Source: Bacteroidia bacterium
GTDB taxonomy: Bacteria; Bacteroidota; Bacteroidia; B-17B0; Aurantibacillaceae
Assembly (NCBI GenBank): GCA_016787785.1
Contig: JAEUTO010000014.1
Span: 248,001 to 312,000 of the forward strand
DNA length: 64,000 bases
Direction of reading: 5' to 3'
The notes under the pieces: generated by a model
What the model was told of the DNA's origin: nothing
Databases searched by the model: none
What the model saw: the letters and a program-made list of their open reading frames with translations, nothing else
Translations under genes and position numbers: made by a program
Part shown: positions 54,305-61,130 of the stretch, piece after piece
Numbering within the stretch: the first letter of the stretch is position 1
Layout: each line of letters opens with the position of its first letter

Positions 54305-54703
54305 TTAAACGTGTTTTTTTAACCAGTTAATTGCATCAGTCTCATCATCAAATAATCGTGCCGGAACCGCCGGTTTGTTCAATCCCATAAAAAAATTCCC
54401 AATTACCCGGCTTAAGGGCGATTTAACCATTACAGCAAATGCAGTAATTTTAGTTTCGCGGCCATGTGTGGAAAAATGGCTACGCGCTTCGCGCTCCATA
54501 GACTTAATATTTCGGGCATCAATTAACAGCGGAAATTTTCTATCCACATATAACGAAGAAACCGCCGCAGAGTTTTCTACTGCTTCTTTTATTGTGATCT
54601 CTGCAAGAGGTTTTGTTTTGGTGCGGGCAATTCCATCCTCACCCATCCAGGTCCAAAATACGGAGAGTTCAATGGCGTTTTTTGGGGGATCTAGAGTTTC
54701 CAT
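54305..54703 (-). CDS. STAS/SEC14-like domain protein
   Basis: A 132-residue protein from the ATG at 54703. A longer frame to 54772 adds residues of poor coding character. The pattern WTWMGEDGIARTKTKPLAEI, then KFPLLIDARNIKSMEREAR and VIGNFFMGLNKPAVPARLFDDE, then AINWLKKHV, is that of Bacteroidota STAS/SEC14-like (SpoIIAA-like) proteins. In this group IDARNIKSM replaces the usual phosphorylatable STAS loop. It is the first gene of a module with a HisKA_2 kinase (3 bp gap) and a response regulator. A STAS-like protein about 3 kb from the array could be a target of the phosphatases, but its loop would need testing. Confidence 0.65.
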   Translation of the reverse strand: METLDPPKNAIELSVFWTWMGEDGIARTKTKPLAEITIKEAVENSAAVSSLYVDRKFPLLIDARNIKSMEREARSHFSTHGRETKITAFAVMVKSPLSRVIGNFFMGLNKPAVPARLFDDETDAINWLKKHV

Positions 54704-54865
54704 GTACTGTTTAAAAAGATAAATGTAATTAATTAATAAATTTAAAAAAGCAATTATTGTTTTTTTTATCAATGCGTAAATGTTTATTTGGCAAAAATTT
54801 ATTAAAACCAGTTGCTACCATATTATTTAACACAAAACCAGCAATTATTGCGGTAAATTTAAAAA

Positions 54866-55339
54866 TTGGAAAGAACAGAAATTGAAATATATACCGACGG
54901 CAGTTGCCACACCCAGTTGCTTTATGGTGCCTGGGCCGCATTGATCTTTACCAATGGAAAAAAGCAGATCTTAAAAGGCACAGCAACCAATACCACGCAT
55001 AACCGCATGGAATTGATGGCAGTTATAAAAGCAATAGAATTAGTAGATACGTTGGGCTTTAAAAACGAACTGTTAACTATTTATTCAGACAGCCAGTATG
55101 TAATAAATTTAAGAGGCCGAAAAGAAAAACTAAAATCAAAGAATTTTATAAGTAATAAGGGAACGCCCATTCAAAACAGCGACCTTGTGCAAACCTTATT
55201 AGCCCAGATAAGCAACCATACCATTAATTTTGTTAAAGTAAAAGCGCACCAAAAGCCCGATGGCAGCGATAATTTTAACAGAGAAGTAGATAAAATAGTT
55301 CGTAATTTAGTAAGAGCCAATGGCGGAAAAAATGACTGA
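54866..55339 (+). CDS. rnhA: Ribonuclease HI
   Basis: A 157-residue RNase HI that cuts the RNA strand of RNA-DNA hybrids (R-loops, Okazaki primers). The catalytic acids are Asp11 (YTDGSC), Glu49 (NRMELMA), Asp75 (YSDSQYV) and Asp142 (NREVDKIVR), with His128 (VKAHQ) assisting. It must start at the TTG at 54866: no in-frame ATG precedes the first strand. The loop after TDGSC is shorter than usual ([12 protein letters not shown], without the GNPGPGG type). Its end overlaps the VF530 gene by 20 bp. Confidence 0.88.
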   Translation: MERTEIEIYTDGSCHTQLLYGAWAALIFTNGKKQILKGTATNTTHNRMELMAVIKAIELVDTLGFKNELLTIYSDSQYVINLRGRKEKLKSKNFISNKGTPIQNSDLVQTLLAQISNHTINFVKVKAHQKPDGSDNFNREVDKIVRNLVRANGGKND

Positions 55340-55556
55340 ATCAAAAGACCCTTTACACGGAAAAACATTAGAAATGATCATTAACCATTTGGTGCAGTAC
55401 TATGGTTGGGATCATATGGGAACAAAAATTAATATTCGTTGTTTTAATGAAGACCCAAGTGTAAAGTCGAGCCTTACCTTTTTAAGAAAAACACCCTGGG
55501 CCCGAAAAAAAGTAGAGGAGATGTACATTCAGTTAATTGAAAAACAGAAAAAGTAA
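55320..55556 (+). CDS. VF530 family DNA-binding protein (DUF2132)
   Basis: A 78-residue protein matching the VF530/DUF2132 family over its full length. The pattern is [20 protein letters not shown], then [38 protein letters not shown]. The structure of a relative is a small helical fold proposed to bind DNA. Its cellular role is unknown. It is translated from within the rnhA end (20-bp overlap), so both are made from one mRNA, followed 9 bp later by the pseudo-receiver gene. Confidence 0.92.
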   Translation: MAEKMTESKDPLHGKTLEMIINHLVQYYGWDHMGTKINIRCFNEDPSVKSSLTFLRKTPWARKKVEEMYIQLIEKQKK

Positions 55557-55564
55557 AATTAAAT

Positions 55565-56011
55565 ATGGAAAATAAGGGATACATATTAATGCTGGAGAGC
55601 GATGCGCATGACAGAGAACTTAGTAAAAATTACTTCGATGCACATGCAATAACCGTTGAGTTTCTTAAACTAAGTAACGAGGTTTTGCCTTTTTTAAAAG
55701 GCGTTAGCAACGCTGATGCTTTGCCGGCACTGTTGATCTTAAGTATGAATGCTTTTCCCGATAATGGTTTAGAGGTGCTTACCAAAGTTAAAGCCGTTGA
55801 TAGTTTTAAACACATTCCAATAATTATGTTAGGAGAAAATACACAACCCGATCTTATAAAAGAATGTTATGCAAAAGGGGCAAGTACATTTATTAATAAA
55901 CCTTTTACAACACAACTTACCGATATTTCTATCCGCTCTTTTATCCAGTATTGGTTTGAGGTAGCGCAACTTCCCGGCCAACAGTTTGTGCATGCATCTG
56001 TTAAAATTTAA
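55565..56011 (+). CDS. Receiver-domain protein lacking the phospho-acceptor Asp
   Basis: A 148-residue stand-alone receiver fold. The N-terminal acidic pocket is partly kept (LMLESDAHDRE) and Lys112 is present (FINKPFTTQ), but the strand that should read ILLD reads LLILSMNAFPDNG, placing Ser60 at the Asp site. The switch Thr/Ser is Gly90 (IIMLGEN). It therefore cannot be phosphorylated in the usual way and probably works by protein binding. It is the third gene after rnhA and VF530 in one transcript. The two-component module starts divergently about 160 bp to the left of rnhA. Confidence 0.82.
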   Translation: MENKGYILMLESDAHDRELSKNYFDAHAITVEFLKLSNEVLPFLKGVSNADALPALLILSMNAFPDNGLEVLTKVKAVDSFKHIPIIMLGENTQPDLIKECYAKGASTFINKPFTTQLTDISIRSFIQYWFEVAQLPGQQFVHASVKI

Positions 56012-56192
56012 AATTAATTTTTGTGGCATTTTAGCAGCAAAAACGAGTATAATTTTCTACATTTTTATTTTACGATCACTAATTTCCCTTTAATTCCCCA
56101 TAAAAGGGGCTTATTTAATTATTTTAATCAGTTGGTCTGATTCTTGAAATATAATAAGAGAACTTAAACCTTATTTTAATCTATTTTATAAA

Positions 56193-56462
56193 ATGGAAAA
56201 CGCAGAATTATCGAATCTCGAAAAAAAAGTAACAGCATTAAAATGCAGCAGCCGGGCAATTACAGAAATGATAAACCTGGTAGATGAAATTTATATTCTG
56301 CTGGATGAAAATCACCATATTAACCAGTTTAGCAAACGCTTAAGCTTTGCAAAAAGTAACCTGGCAAGTATTGATACACACGAAAACCAAAAAGAAGAAA
56401 TATTTACAGAGTCGAAGAAGGAACTACTTGCAGTAATAAAAGAAAGTTCAGCGCTCATTTAA
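56193..56462 (+). CDS. Small helical protein, unknown function
   Basis: An 89-residue, probably all-helical soluble protein with heptad-like spacing (LSNLEKKVTALKCSSRAITE, LLAVIKESSALI). No domain recognised. Only 12 bp separate it from the next small gene, so they are co-transcribed. The ~180 bp before it hold a short CCCC/GGGG hairpin (56096-56109) and no gene. Confidence 0.6.
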   Translation: MENAELSNLEKKVTALKCSSRAITEMINLVDEIYILLDENHHINQFSKRLSFAKSNLASIDTHENQKEEIFTESKKELLAVIKESSALI

Positions 56463-56474
56463 AACATAAAAATT

Positions 56475-56723
56475 ATGACATTAGAAGAAGCAAAAGATCT
56501 TATTGTAAAGAACTATGATAAGTATTTTAATAAGACGGTTTATTTTCCGGCAAACGGCGATACATTAATTATAAAGGCAATAGATGTTACCAAAGATGAC
56601 AATGGTGACTACGACGCTACCTGTTATACCGAAGATGCCAATGAAGAAGATGCCAATTTTGAGAACGGCATTTTTGCACACCGCAGTTTAACAGATGTTA
56701 TAGAGAATAGTAAATTGCTTTGA
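56475..56723 (+). CDS. Small acidic protein, unknown function
   Basis: An 82-residue acidic protein (LTLEEAKDLIV-like start, then DVTKDDNGDYDATCYTEDAN and a repeat of NEEDANF). One Cys. No family recognised. It ends 2 bp from the stop of the basic 58-residue protein on the other strand. The pairing of an acidic and a very basic small protein is notable but may be chance. Confidence 0.6.
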   Translation: MTLEEAKDLIVKNYDKYFNKTVYFPANGDTLIIKAIDVTKDDNGDYDATCYTEDANEEDANFENGIFAHRSLTDVIENSKLL

Positions 56724-56725
56724 TC

Positions 56726-56902
56726 TTAACGCTTTTTACGCGGGCCTTTTTTCTCAGCACCGTGTTTAGCAGTTTTTTTTCTGACTGTTTTTTTTGGCGC
56801 GCTTTTTTCTGTTGCCGCCACTTTTTTAATTTTTAAATGCTGCATTATTAACTCTGTATTAGAAAGTAATGTTTTAAGCATTTCTTTTGTTCCTTTGCTC
56901 AT
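56726..56902 (-). CDS. Small lysine-rich basic protein
   Basis: A 58-residue protein. A helical N-terminus (MSKGTKEMLKTLLSNTELIM) is followed by a Lys/Arg/Ala/Pro-rich tail (APKKTVRKKTAKHG, then KKGPRKKR) like histone H1-like or nucleoid-binding tails. The ATG is clear and the frame ends just beside the convergent acidic gene. Codon choice is as in neighbours. I infer nucleic-acid binding from composition only. Confidence 0.65.
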   Translation of the reverse strand: MSKGTKEMLKTLLSNTELIMQHLKIKKVAATEKSAPKKTVRKKTAKHGAEKKGPRKKR

Positions 56903-57047
56903 GGCTTATAATTTTACATTAAATGTAATTAAAAAGCTGTATAATTAAAAGCTAACCCGCAAAATTTAATATTGGCTTAAATGTGGGTACAGTGGCTATT
57001 ATCAAATAACCTTTTAAACCCCTATAGTTATTGCAACCACGGATCTA

Positions 57048-57314
57048 TTAAACGATCTTGTTAAGGTGAAATAAAAGCGACTCAAAATGCTTTTCGAAGT
57101 CGCGGGTAAAACCGGCAGTATTGTAGTCTTTTAGTGCTGTGTGTGCCAGCTCTTCAAAATTGCGCAGCATAAAATTATAATCCTGCGGATCGAGTTTTGC
57201 CAAAAATAATTTGTGGTTACTTTCTAATAAACTTACAATTTTAAGGGCAGAGCGGTGATTGGGTTCTTTTTTAAGCTCTTTAATTTCGTCTATTATACCA
57301 TTAATACGGATCAT
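57048..57314 (-). CDS. Small helical protein, unknown function
   Basis: An 88-residue soluble protein, helical by pattern (INGIIDEIKELKKEPNHRSA, then LKIVSLLESNHKLFLAKL). No family recognised. It lies 23 bp downstream of a small exported protein on the same strand. Confidence 0.55.
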   Translation of the reverse strand: MIRINGIIDEIKELKKEPNHRSALKIVSLLESNHKLFLAKLDPQDYNFMLRNFEELAHTALKDYNTAGFTRDFEKHFESLLFHLNKIV

Positions 57315-57337
57315 GTGTAAAGCTAGGGATTAATTCG

Positions 57338-57892
57338 TTAAAACGACCAACCAGCACTTAAACCACCCCAGGGAAAAAATCTGCTTGAAAAAAAAGAGCT
57401 GTTAGTAACTGAAATAAGAGGAGTAAAAGCTGCTCTTAAAAAAATTCCTCCGGTGTTTTTTTGATATCTTAAACCGAGCTTAGGAACGAAAAGGAAGAGA
57501 GGGCTTATTTCAGTATAATCAGAAGAGAATCCGTGATGATATGCTCTCCTTTTTTGGATAACTACTCCGGGAGTAAAGCCAAGGCCTAGTTCAAGAAAAT
57601 TATTGTAAATACTATTCCTAGAAAAAGGAAGCGTGAAAATTTGAAGATCATTGGCTGAAAGAGACGAACCCATAGCGTATGAAGCGCCAATAGAAAATGT
57701 ATCTTTTCTTTTTCGTTTTACTGCAACAATACGATCATAACAAACAGAGTAAAAACCTCCAGTGCCCCCGGCTTCTAAATAAATTGCATTTTTTTTGGGG
57801 TTAATAAAAGTGCTATCTTTTGGTAAAGTTACCTGGCCAAAAATATTGCAGCTAATTAAAAGAAATAAGGAATATAGGAGTAGCTGTTTCAC
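57338..57892 (-). CDS. Small exported protein, probable outer-membrane barrel
   Basis: A 184-residue protein with signal peptide (MKQLLLYSLFLLISCNIFGQ). The mature part has alternating strands (NAIYLEAGGTGGFYSVCYDR, FLELGLGFTPGVVIQ, LGLRYQKNTGGIFLRAAFTP) and ends in LSAGWSF with a terminal Phe, as outer-membrane barrels do. No specific family recognised. It is the last ordinary-looking gene before the variable island. Confidence 0.6.
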   Translation of the reverse strand: MKQLLLYSLFLLISCNIFGQVTLPKDSTFINPKKNAIYLEAGGTGGFYSVCYDRIVAVKRKRKDTFSIGASYAMGSSLSANDLQIFTLPFSRNSIYNNFLELGLGFTPGVVIQKRRAYHHGFSSDYTEISPLFLFVPKLGLRYQKNTGGIFLRAAFTPLISVTNSSFFSSRFFPWGGLSAGWSF

Positions 57893-57938
57893 TTATATAA
57901 ATATATTAAAAATTCAGAAGAATCCGGCATTTAACCGT

Positions 57939-57983
57939 CGTTATGTTAAACTAGCTTAGGTATGTGAGAGAGGGTCGGGTTGG
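57939..57983 (+). repeat. 45-bp island repeat, copy 1
   Basis: Starts CGTTATGTTAAACTAGCTTA and ends GGGTTGG (57977-57983). Two further copies at 60138 and 60391 keep the same blocks (ATGTTAA, TAGCTT, GGGTTGG) and the same 35-36 bp offset between TTATGTT and GGGTTGG. It marks the left edge of the island. Confidence 0.6.
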
Positions 57984-58053
57984 CTTTGTGAGTCGGTCGC
58001 CTTTTTCTTTAAAACCTACGGAAAGTCAATGGTAGTAAGGGGTTGAAAAAAAA

Positions 58054-58105
58054 TTGCATAATTGTGCAACTTTTTTACTACTTTCGTACTAGTATATTAC
58101 TAGTA
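58054..58105 (+). promoter_or_regulatory. Palindrome-rich regulatory region
   Basis: TTGCA-N6-TGCAA (58054-58069) is followed by a possible -7 element TACTTTCG (58079-58086), and then by the 8-bp palindrome TACTAGTA twice with a 3-bp spacer (58087-58094 and 58098-58105). TTG to TACTTTCG is 22 bp. This looks like a repressed promoter reading to the right, but no protein frame follows. Transcription would cover the reverse complement of the tRNA-like sequence and end at the terminator at 58239-58264. Confidence 0.45.
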
Positions 58106-58124
58106 ATGTTCTTTTAAATATTGA

Positions 58125-58214
58125 TACTACGGTGGGAATCAAACCCACAACCTCTTCTAAGATTAAGTCCCCCCGGACTCGGCGAAGCGCTCTATTCATT
58201 TGAGCTACGTAGCA
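58125..58214 (-). tRNA. tRNA-like sequence with expanded anticodon loop
   Basis: Three cloverleaf arms are intact on the minus strand. The acceptor TGCTACG (58214-58208) pairs with CGTAGTA (58131-58125, one G-T). The D arm is GCTC/GAGC. The T arm is GTGGG-TTTGATT-CCCAC. The anticodon stem can be read as CTTC/GAAG, but it closes about 26 bases instead of 9, with an internal perfect hairpin AGTCC-GGGG-GGACT. Read instead as a long-variable-arm tRNA, the anticodon arm needs two T-G pairs and lacks T33. So it is either a disrupted tRNA gene, a tRNA with an insertion, or a tRNA mimic. The amino acid cannot be assigned. Confidence 0.4.
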
Positions 58215-58238
58215 ATTTCAATATTTCAATTATAACGG

Positions 58239-58264
58239 AAGGTCGCTTTATGCGGCCTTTTTTT
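58239..58264 (+). terminator. Rho-independent terminator, plus strand
   Basis: AAGGTCGC (58239-58246) pairs with GCGGCCTT (58252-58259, one G-T) and runs into seven T. It points rightward. On the minus strand the flank is A-rich, so it is not a terminator for the gene at 58268. It implies a plus-strand transcript through the antisense of the tRNA-like sequence. Confidence 0.6.
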
Positions 58265-58267
58265 ATT

Positions 58268-58774
58268 TTATGCGGCTACTATATCAGAATTAATAAATCC
58301 GGCTTTGGGCTCACCGTTTTCATTTAACCAATCTTTCCTGCCCCAAACCGTGCTTTTAAATGAAGAATTGGTTTGGTATGAAGTAATATTACATTCACCT
58401 AGTTTACCACGTTTCCATTTTGAAAGAAGGTTAGATACCTGTAATTTAAATTCTTCTTTATTTTTGTTAGGATAATATTTATCCATTAATTTATTCGTTA
58501 CAAATTCACAGGTAACAAAAACTTTAATTTCATTTTCAATAAACTCTTTAACGAGATTTTGTAGCGAAAGTTTAGACGAGAATCTGTATGTTATAATATT
58601 CGCTTGAACAGGCTTTGCTTCTGTAAGAGGCTTGTTCTTATTAAGCAAGTATTCAATAGTGCCTTTTAGCTGCTTAATGTCTGCATCAAACGGAGCAGTC
58701 ACAATGCTACGTTGCTCTTCAATCAAAAAAATTTCTTTTTGAAGGTCTTTAATTATGTCGTCGTAGCTTTTCAT
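58268..58774 (-). CDS. Orphan island protein, possible winged-helix
   Basis: A 168-residue protein. Residues 1-50 look like a coiled coil (DIIKDLQKEIFLIEEQRSIV). Residues ~70-150 have the rhythm of a winged helix (LSLQNLVKEFIENEIKVFV, VTNKLMDKYYPNKN, LLSKWKRGKLGECNI), ending in a basic, aromatic segment (WGRKDWLNENGEP). No named family is recognised, and DNA binding is a guess from pattern. It is the first gene of the island. Confidence 0.55.
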   Translation of the reverse strand: MKSYDDIIKDLQKEIFLIEEQRSIVTAPFDADIKQLKGTIEYLLNKNKPLTEAKPVQANIITYRFSSKLSLQNLVKEFIENEIKVFVTCEFVTNKLMDKYYPNKNKEEFKLQVSNLLSKWKRGKLGECNITSYQTNSSFKSTVWGRKDWLNENGEPKAGFINSDIVAA

Positions 58775-58958
58775 TATTCGATACGGTAAAGATATATAAT
58801 TAAATTCTGTTAGGGTTTTTGTTTACTAGTCTTTCTATTAACAAAGAGGTCGAGTTATGAACACCACTTTAGTACAGGTTTTCAACATTTGTTATTATTA
58901 CAATACGGCTCATTCATGTTACCCCTCAAAGCTATATGAACATAACGAAAGGTTATAT

Positions 58959-58980
58959 CCTACCTACAGCTGGAGGTAGG
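58959..58980. other. Hairpin before the DUF3800 gene
   Basis: CCTACCT (58959-58965) pairs with AGGTAGG (58974-58980) over an 8-base loop. Just before it, ATAAC (58942-58946) pairs with GTTAT (58952-58956) inside the island motif ACATAACG (58940-58947). The 240 bp between 58774 and 59015 hold no gene. A CGGCT..TTACCC stretch at about 58909-58925 weakly recalls the conserved core of the structured elements A and B. Confidence 0.45.
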
Positions 58981-59014
58981 TAAAAATTATGGAAATAAGT
59001 TATAACTTTAGCGT

Positions 59015-59764
59015 ATGCACTTATTATATGTAGATGAAAGCGGTGACCCTGGAATAAGCCAGTATAGCAGTAAGCACTTCATTTTAACGGGATTGATAGT
59101 ATCACAAGACAATTGGGATAAAAACTTAAGAAATCTTAAGGAGTTTAGAAAAGCGCTAAAGGCTAATTATGGATTTAACCAAAGAACCGAAATACACGCA
59201 AATGAATTAATAAGAATTAGCGGAAACGAAGACTATAAAAAATTCACTAAAACTCAGCGCATAGGTATTTTAAAAGAATATGCAAGACAAATTCCAATAA
59301 TATTTAATGATTCTAAATTTATAAATATTTGTATTGATAAATCACAACACAAATCCCATACTGAAATTATAAATTTAGCGTGGGGTAGACTAATTGAGAG
59401 GTACGACACGTATTTAAAGAAAGTTGCAAAAGACAATGGGGTTATAATTTCAGATGACACAGACGGTAAAAAAGTAATGCAGTTGTTAAGAAAAATGAGA
59501 ATATATAACCCTGTTAAATCTCATTTTTATGATGGTCCTTATAATGCTCCATCAGATAATATAATAGAAGATGTTTTTCAGAGGAACTCTAAAGATTCTT
59601 ATTTTATTCAAACTGTTGACGTTGTAACTCAATTATTATACAGAAAAGAATACCCAAAAGGGTCATTAAAAAAATACGGTTTAGAAAGGCAGTTTGACCT
59701 TTTACATCCTGTATTGTTATTAGAAGCGTCTAGGAACGATCCTTTCGGAATTGTCAGAAAATAA
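59015..59764 (+). CDS. DUF3800 domain protein
   Basis: A 249-residue protein of the DUF3800 family, an RNase H-like fold with a predicted nuclease-type acidic site. The family start is LLYVDESGDPG (Asp7, Glu8, Asp11). Further blocks are SKHFILTGLIVSQDNWD, EIHANELIR, and the C-terminal YFIQTVDVVTQLLYR with Asp, matching the last conserved acidic position. DUF3800 genes are frequent in mobile islands and near defence genes, but their target is unknown. It stands alone with a strong terminator 5 bp after its stop, which is typical of a self-contained cassette gene. Confidence 0.88.
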   Translation: MHLLYVDESGDPGISQYSSKHFILTGLIVSQDNWDKNLRNLKEFRKALKANYGFNQRTEIHANELIRISGNEDYKKFTKTQRIGILKEYARQIPIIFNDSKFINICIDKSQHKSHTEIINLAWGRLIERYDTYLKKVAKDNGVIISDDTDGKKVMQLLRKMRIYNPVKSHFYDGPYNAPSDNIIEDVFQRNSKDSYFIQTVDVVTQLLYRKEYPKGSLKKYGLERQFDLLHPVLLLEASRNDPFGIVRK

Positions 59765-59768
59765 TAAA

Positions 59769-59798
59769 CCCCGGTTAAAAAACCGGGGAATTTTTTTT
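59769..59798 (+). terminator. Rho-independent terminator of the DUF3800 gene
   Basis: CCCCGGTT (59769-59776) pairs with AACCGGGG (59781-59788) around AAAA, followed by AA and eight T. It is a textbook intrinsic terminator starting 4 bp after the stop. Confidence 0.93.
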
Positions 59799-59937
59799 GC
59801 GGCCCAACTAAAACAAGCGGTCTTAGCTCGGTCGGCTTATCACAATTATACGGAGATTTATTATTTTGAGTTGTTAAAATCTCGTTAAATATCAACAATT
59901 AAATGTTATATCAACAATACATCCATTTATATTTCTT

Positions 59938-60148
59938 TTTTCGACTTTCCGTAGGAAAGGATTGTTAATGGACGATACATCTAGTGCTTGGCGCAGGGAA
60001 GGAATTGAAGCGAAAATTCTTTTTAATTTTCCGCTCAATTGGCGGCTATTTACCGAAGGCTCGACATAACGATAATTATGTGATTTGAAGTAGATTAGCA
60101 TAGTCATATGCAAATATACGAAAATTATATAATTTCTCGTTATGTTAA
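59938..60148 (+). repeat. Structured repeat element A
   Basis: Non-coding element homologous to element B. In order: hairpin CTTTCC-gta-GGAAAG (59945-59959); conserved ATGGACGATACATCTAGTG (59968-59986); conserved GGCGCAGGGAAG (59990-60001). Next comes a 15-bp stem in three steps, AATTG/CAATT, AGCG/CGCT, AAAATT/AATTTT (60003-60040), with bulged A60008 and C60031. Then conserved GCGGCTATTTACC and a terminal hairpin with arms at 60064-60079 and 60129-60145 (ACATAACGA against TCGTTATGT). The ATG in it begins a frame that is not kept in element B, so it is not a gene. The region 59765-60612 otherwise holds only repeats. Confidence 0.8.
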
Positions 60149-60181
60149 TATAGCTTAGACTGAGTGGTGGCGTAGGGTTGG
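60138..60181 (+). repeat. 45-bp island repeat, copy 2
   Basis: CGTTATGTTAATATAGCTTA through GGGTTGG (60175-60181). Its first bases are also the right arm of the terminal hairpin of structured element A, linking the two repeat types. Confidence 0.6.
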
Positions 60182-60220
60182 CGATGTGCTGATGCTTATT
60201 TCAGAACTCAATTTAAGTAA

Positions 60221-60369
60221 CGTTAAATTTGAAATATTGAAGATTTTTTGCCGATGAAAAAAGGCGAAAATGCAAAACCCAGAGCTGTTATGTTTGTATG
60301 AACATAACTGGTAAAAGCTGATTACGTAATTGACTTTTACCTGCTCTGGATTTCACTTCAAATTTAACG
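60221..60369. other. Cruciform / three-way-junction palindrome
   Basis: The ends are a perfect 13-bp inverted repeat, CGTTAAATTTGAA (60221-60233) and TTCAAATTTAACG (60357-60369). Inside, CCAGAGC (60279-60285) pairs with GCTCTGG (60343-60349). Two hairpins sit side by side within that stem: GTTATGTT/AACATAAC (60287-60308) and GGTAAAAG/CTTTTACC (60310-60341). No protein frame of useful length overlaps. It could be a folded RNA, a recombination site or a replication-related palindrome. Confidence 0.7.
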
Positions 60370-60390
60370 AAATATATTAACAAACGAACT

Positions 60391-60434
60391 AAATATGTTA
60401 AATAGCTTCGGAATGTGTGCTTGCGTAGGGTTGG
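60391..60434 (+). repeat. 45-bp island repeat, copy 3
   Basis: AAATATGTTAAATAGCTTCG through GGGTTGG (60428-60434). It lies 21 bp after the cruciform. Confidence 0.55.
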
Positions 60435-60612
60435 GTTTGAAGAAGAGAATGTTCTTTTGAAATAAATGAAACTGGTTGCTTTGGACACAATCCTGAGCGA
60501 AATAAAAAGGCGTAATATAGAGTTTGGAATTCTATAAAATTGGGTCGCTTTTTATGACCTCTGCTTCATTACATCAAAGCTAATACAAATATAATAAAAA
60601 GCCTGAGTAACA

Positions 60613-60894
60613 TTGGGCTATTTATTAACCATTAACACACACTTTGCCGATGCTAAATTTAATATTTTTTATATGCCTACAAGAGATGGTGAAATGCCCG
60701 GAATGTTACAAATAACTTATGGTTGCGTTCTTTTAGAAAAAAAAATAAACGCCTTAATTCAAGAGTTTAAAGAAATATATAATGAACCTTCTGTTACAAT
60801 AACAGAAGGCGCAGAGTATAAAATTAAAGTATCAGTTCACCACCCTAAACTGATGGATCAATATCAAAATTGTCTTCAACATAAGAATAGCTAA
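60613..60894 (+). CDS. Small orphan protein, uncertain start
   Basis: A frame of 93 residues if it starts at the TTG at 60613, or 73 from the ATG at 60673 (MPTRDGEMPGMLQ). Text such as LLEKKINALIQEFKEIYNEP and TEGAEYKIKVSVHHPK looks like a real protein. No family known. Its last 50 bp overlap the end of the gene on the other strand, a compact tail-to-tail arrangement. Confidence 0.45.
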   Translation: MGYLLTINTHFADAKFNIFYMPTRDGEMPGMLQITYGCVLLEKKINALIQEFKEIYNEPSVTITEGAEYKIKVSVHHPKLMDQYQNCLQHKNS

Positions 60895-61090
60895 AAACTG
60901 CATTTGTTTGTTTGTCTTTTACTAAACAAGTTAAATGAATAACAACAGACCATCCTTCTTTATAATCGTCAAGGTCTAATTTATCCACTACATAAGGAAT
61001 GTTAGTTTTATGTTCTTTAAGTTTTGTTCCTTTTTTATAAGTTTTGCTTAATTCTTCAAGCTTTTTTTGTGCTTCTTCTTTTGTTGCCAT
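60845..61090 (-). CDS. Small orphan protein, unknown function
   Basis: An 81-residue acidic/basic mixed protein (MATKEEAQKKLEELSKTYKK start, then PYVVDKLDLDDYKEGWSVVI). A good Shine-Dalgarno-like GAGG lies 5 bases before the ATG, which is unusual for Bacteroidota and hints at a foreign origin. No domain recognised. Confidence 0.6.
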   Translation of the reverse strand: MATKEEAQKKLEELSKTYKKGTKLKEHKTNIPYVVDKLDLDDYKEGWSVVIHLTCLVKDKQTNAVFSYSYVEDNFDIDPSV

Positions 61091-61130
61091 TTTTCCTCAG
61101 TTTTTAGTTTTCTCAGTTTATTTTTAAATC

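Noticed and set aside
56096-56109. CCCC/GGGG hairpin between the pseudo-receiver and the next gene
   Set aside because: A 4-bp stem without a T run; too weak to call a terminator.
58125-58214. Reading the tRNA-like sequence as a normal tRNA-Leu (GAG) with a long variable arm
   Set aside because: The anticodon arm would need two adjacent T-G pairs and C instead of T at position 33, and the variable arm does not form a good stem.
58121-58327. Open frame of 68 codons on the plus strand
   Set aside because: It is antisense to the tRNA-like sequence and crosses a terminator, so coding is unlikely.
59968-60070. Short peptide starting at the conserved ATGGACGATACATC in elements A and B
   Set aside because: The frame gives 33 codons in A and 15 in B with different sequences after the first six residues, so the conservation is not at protein level.
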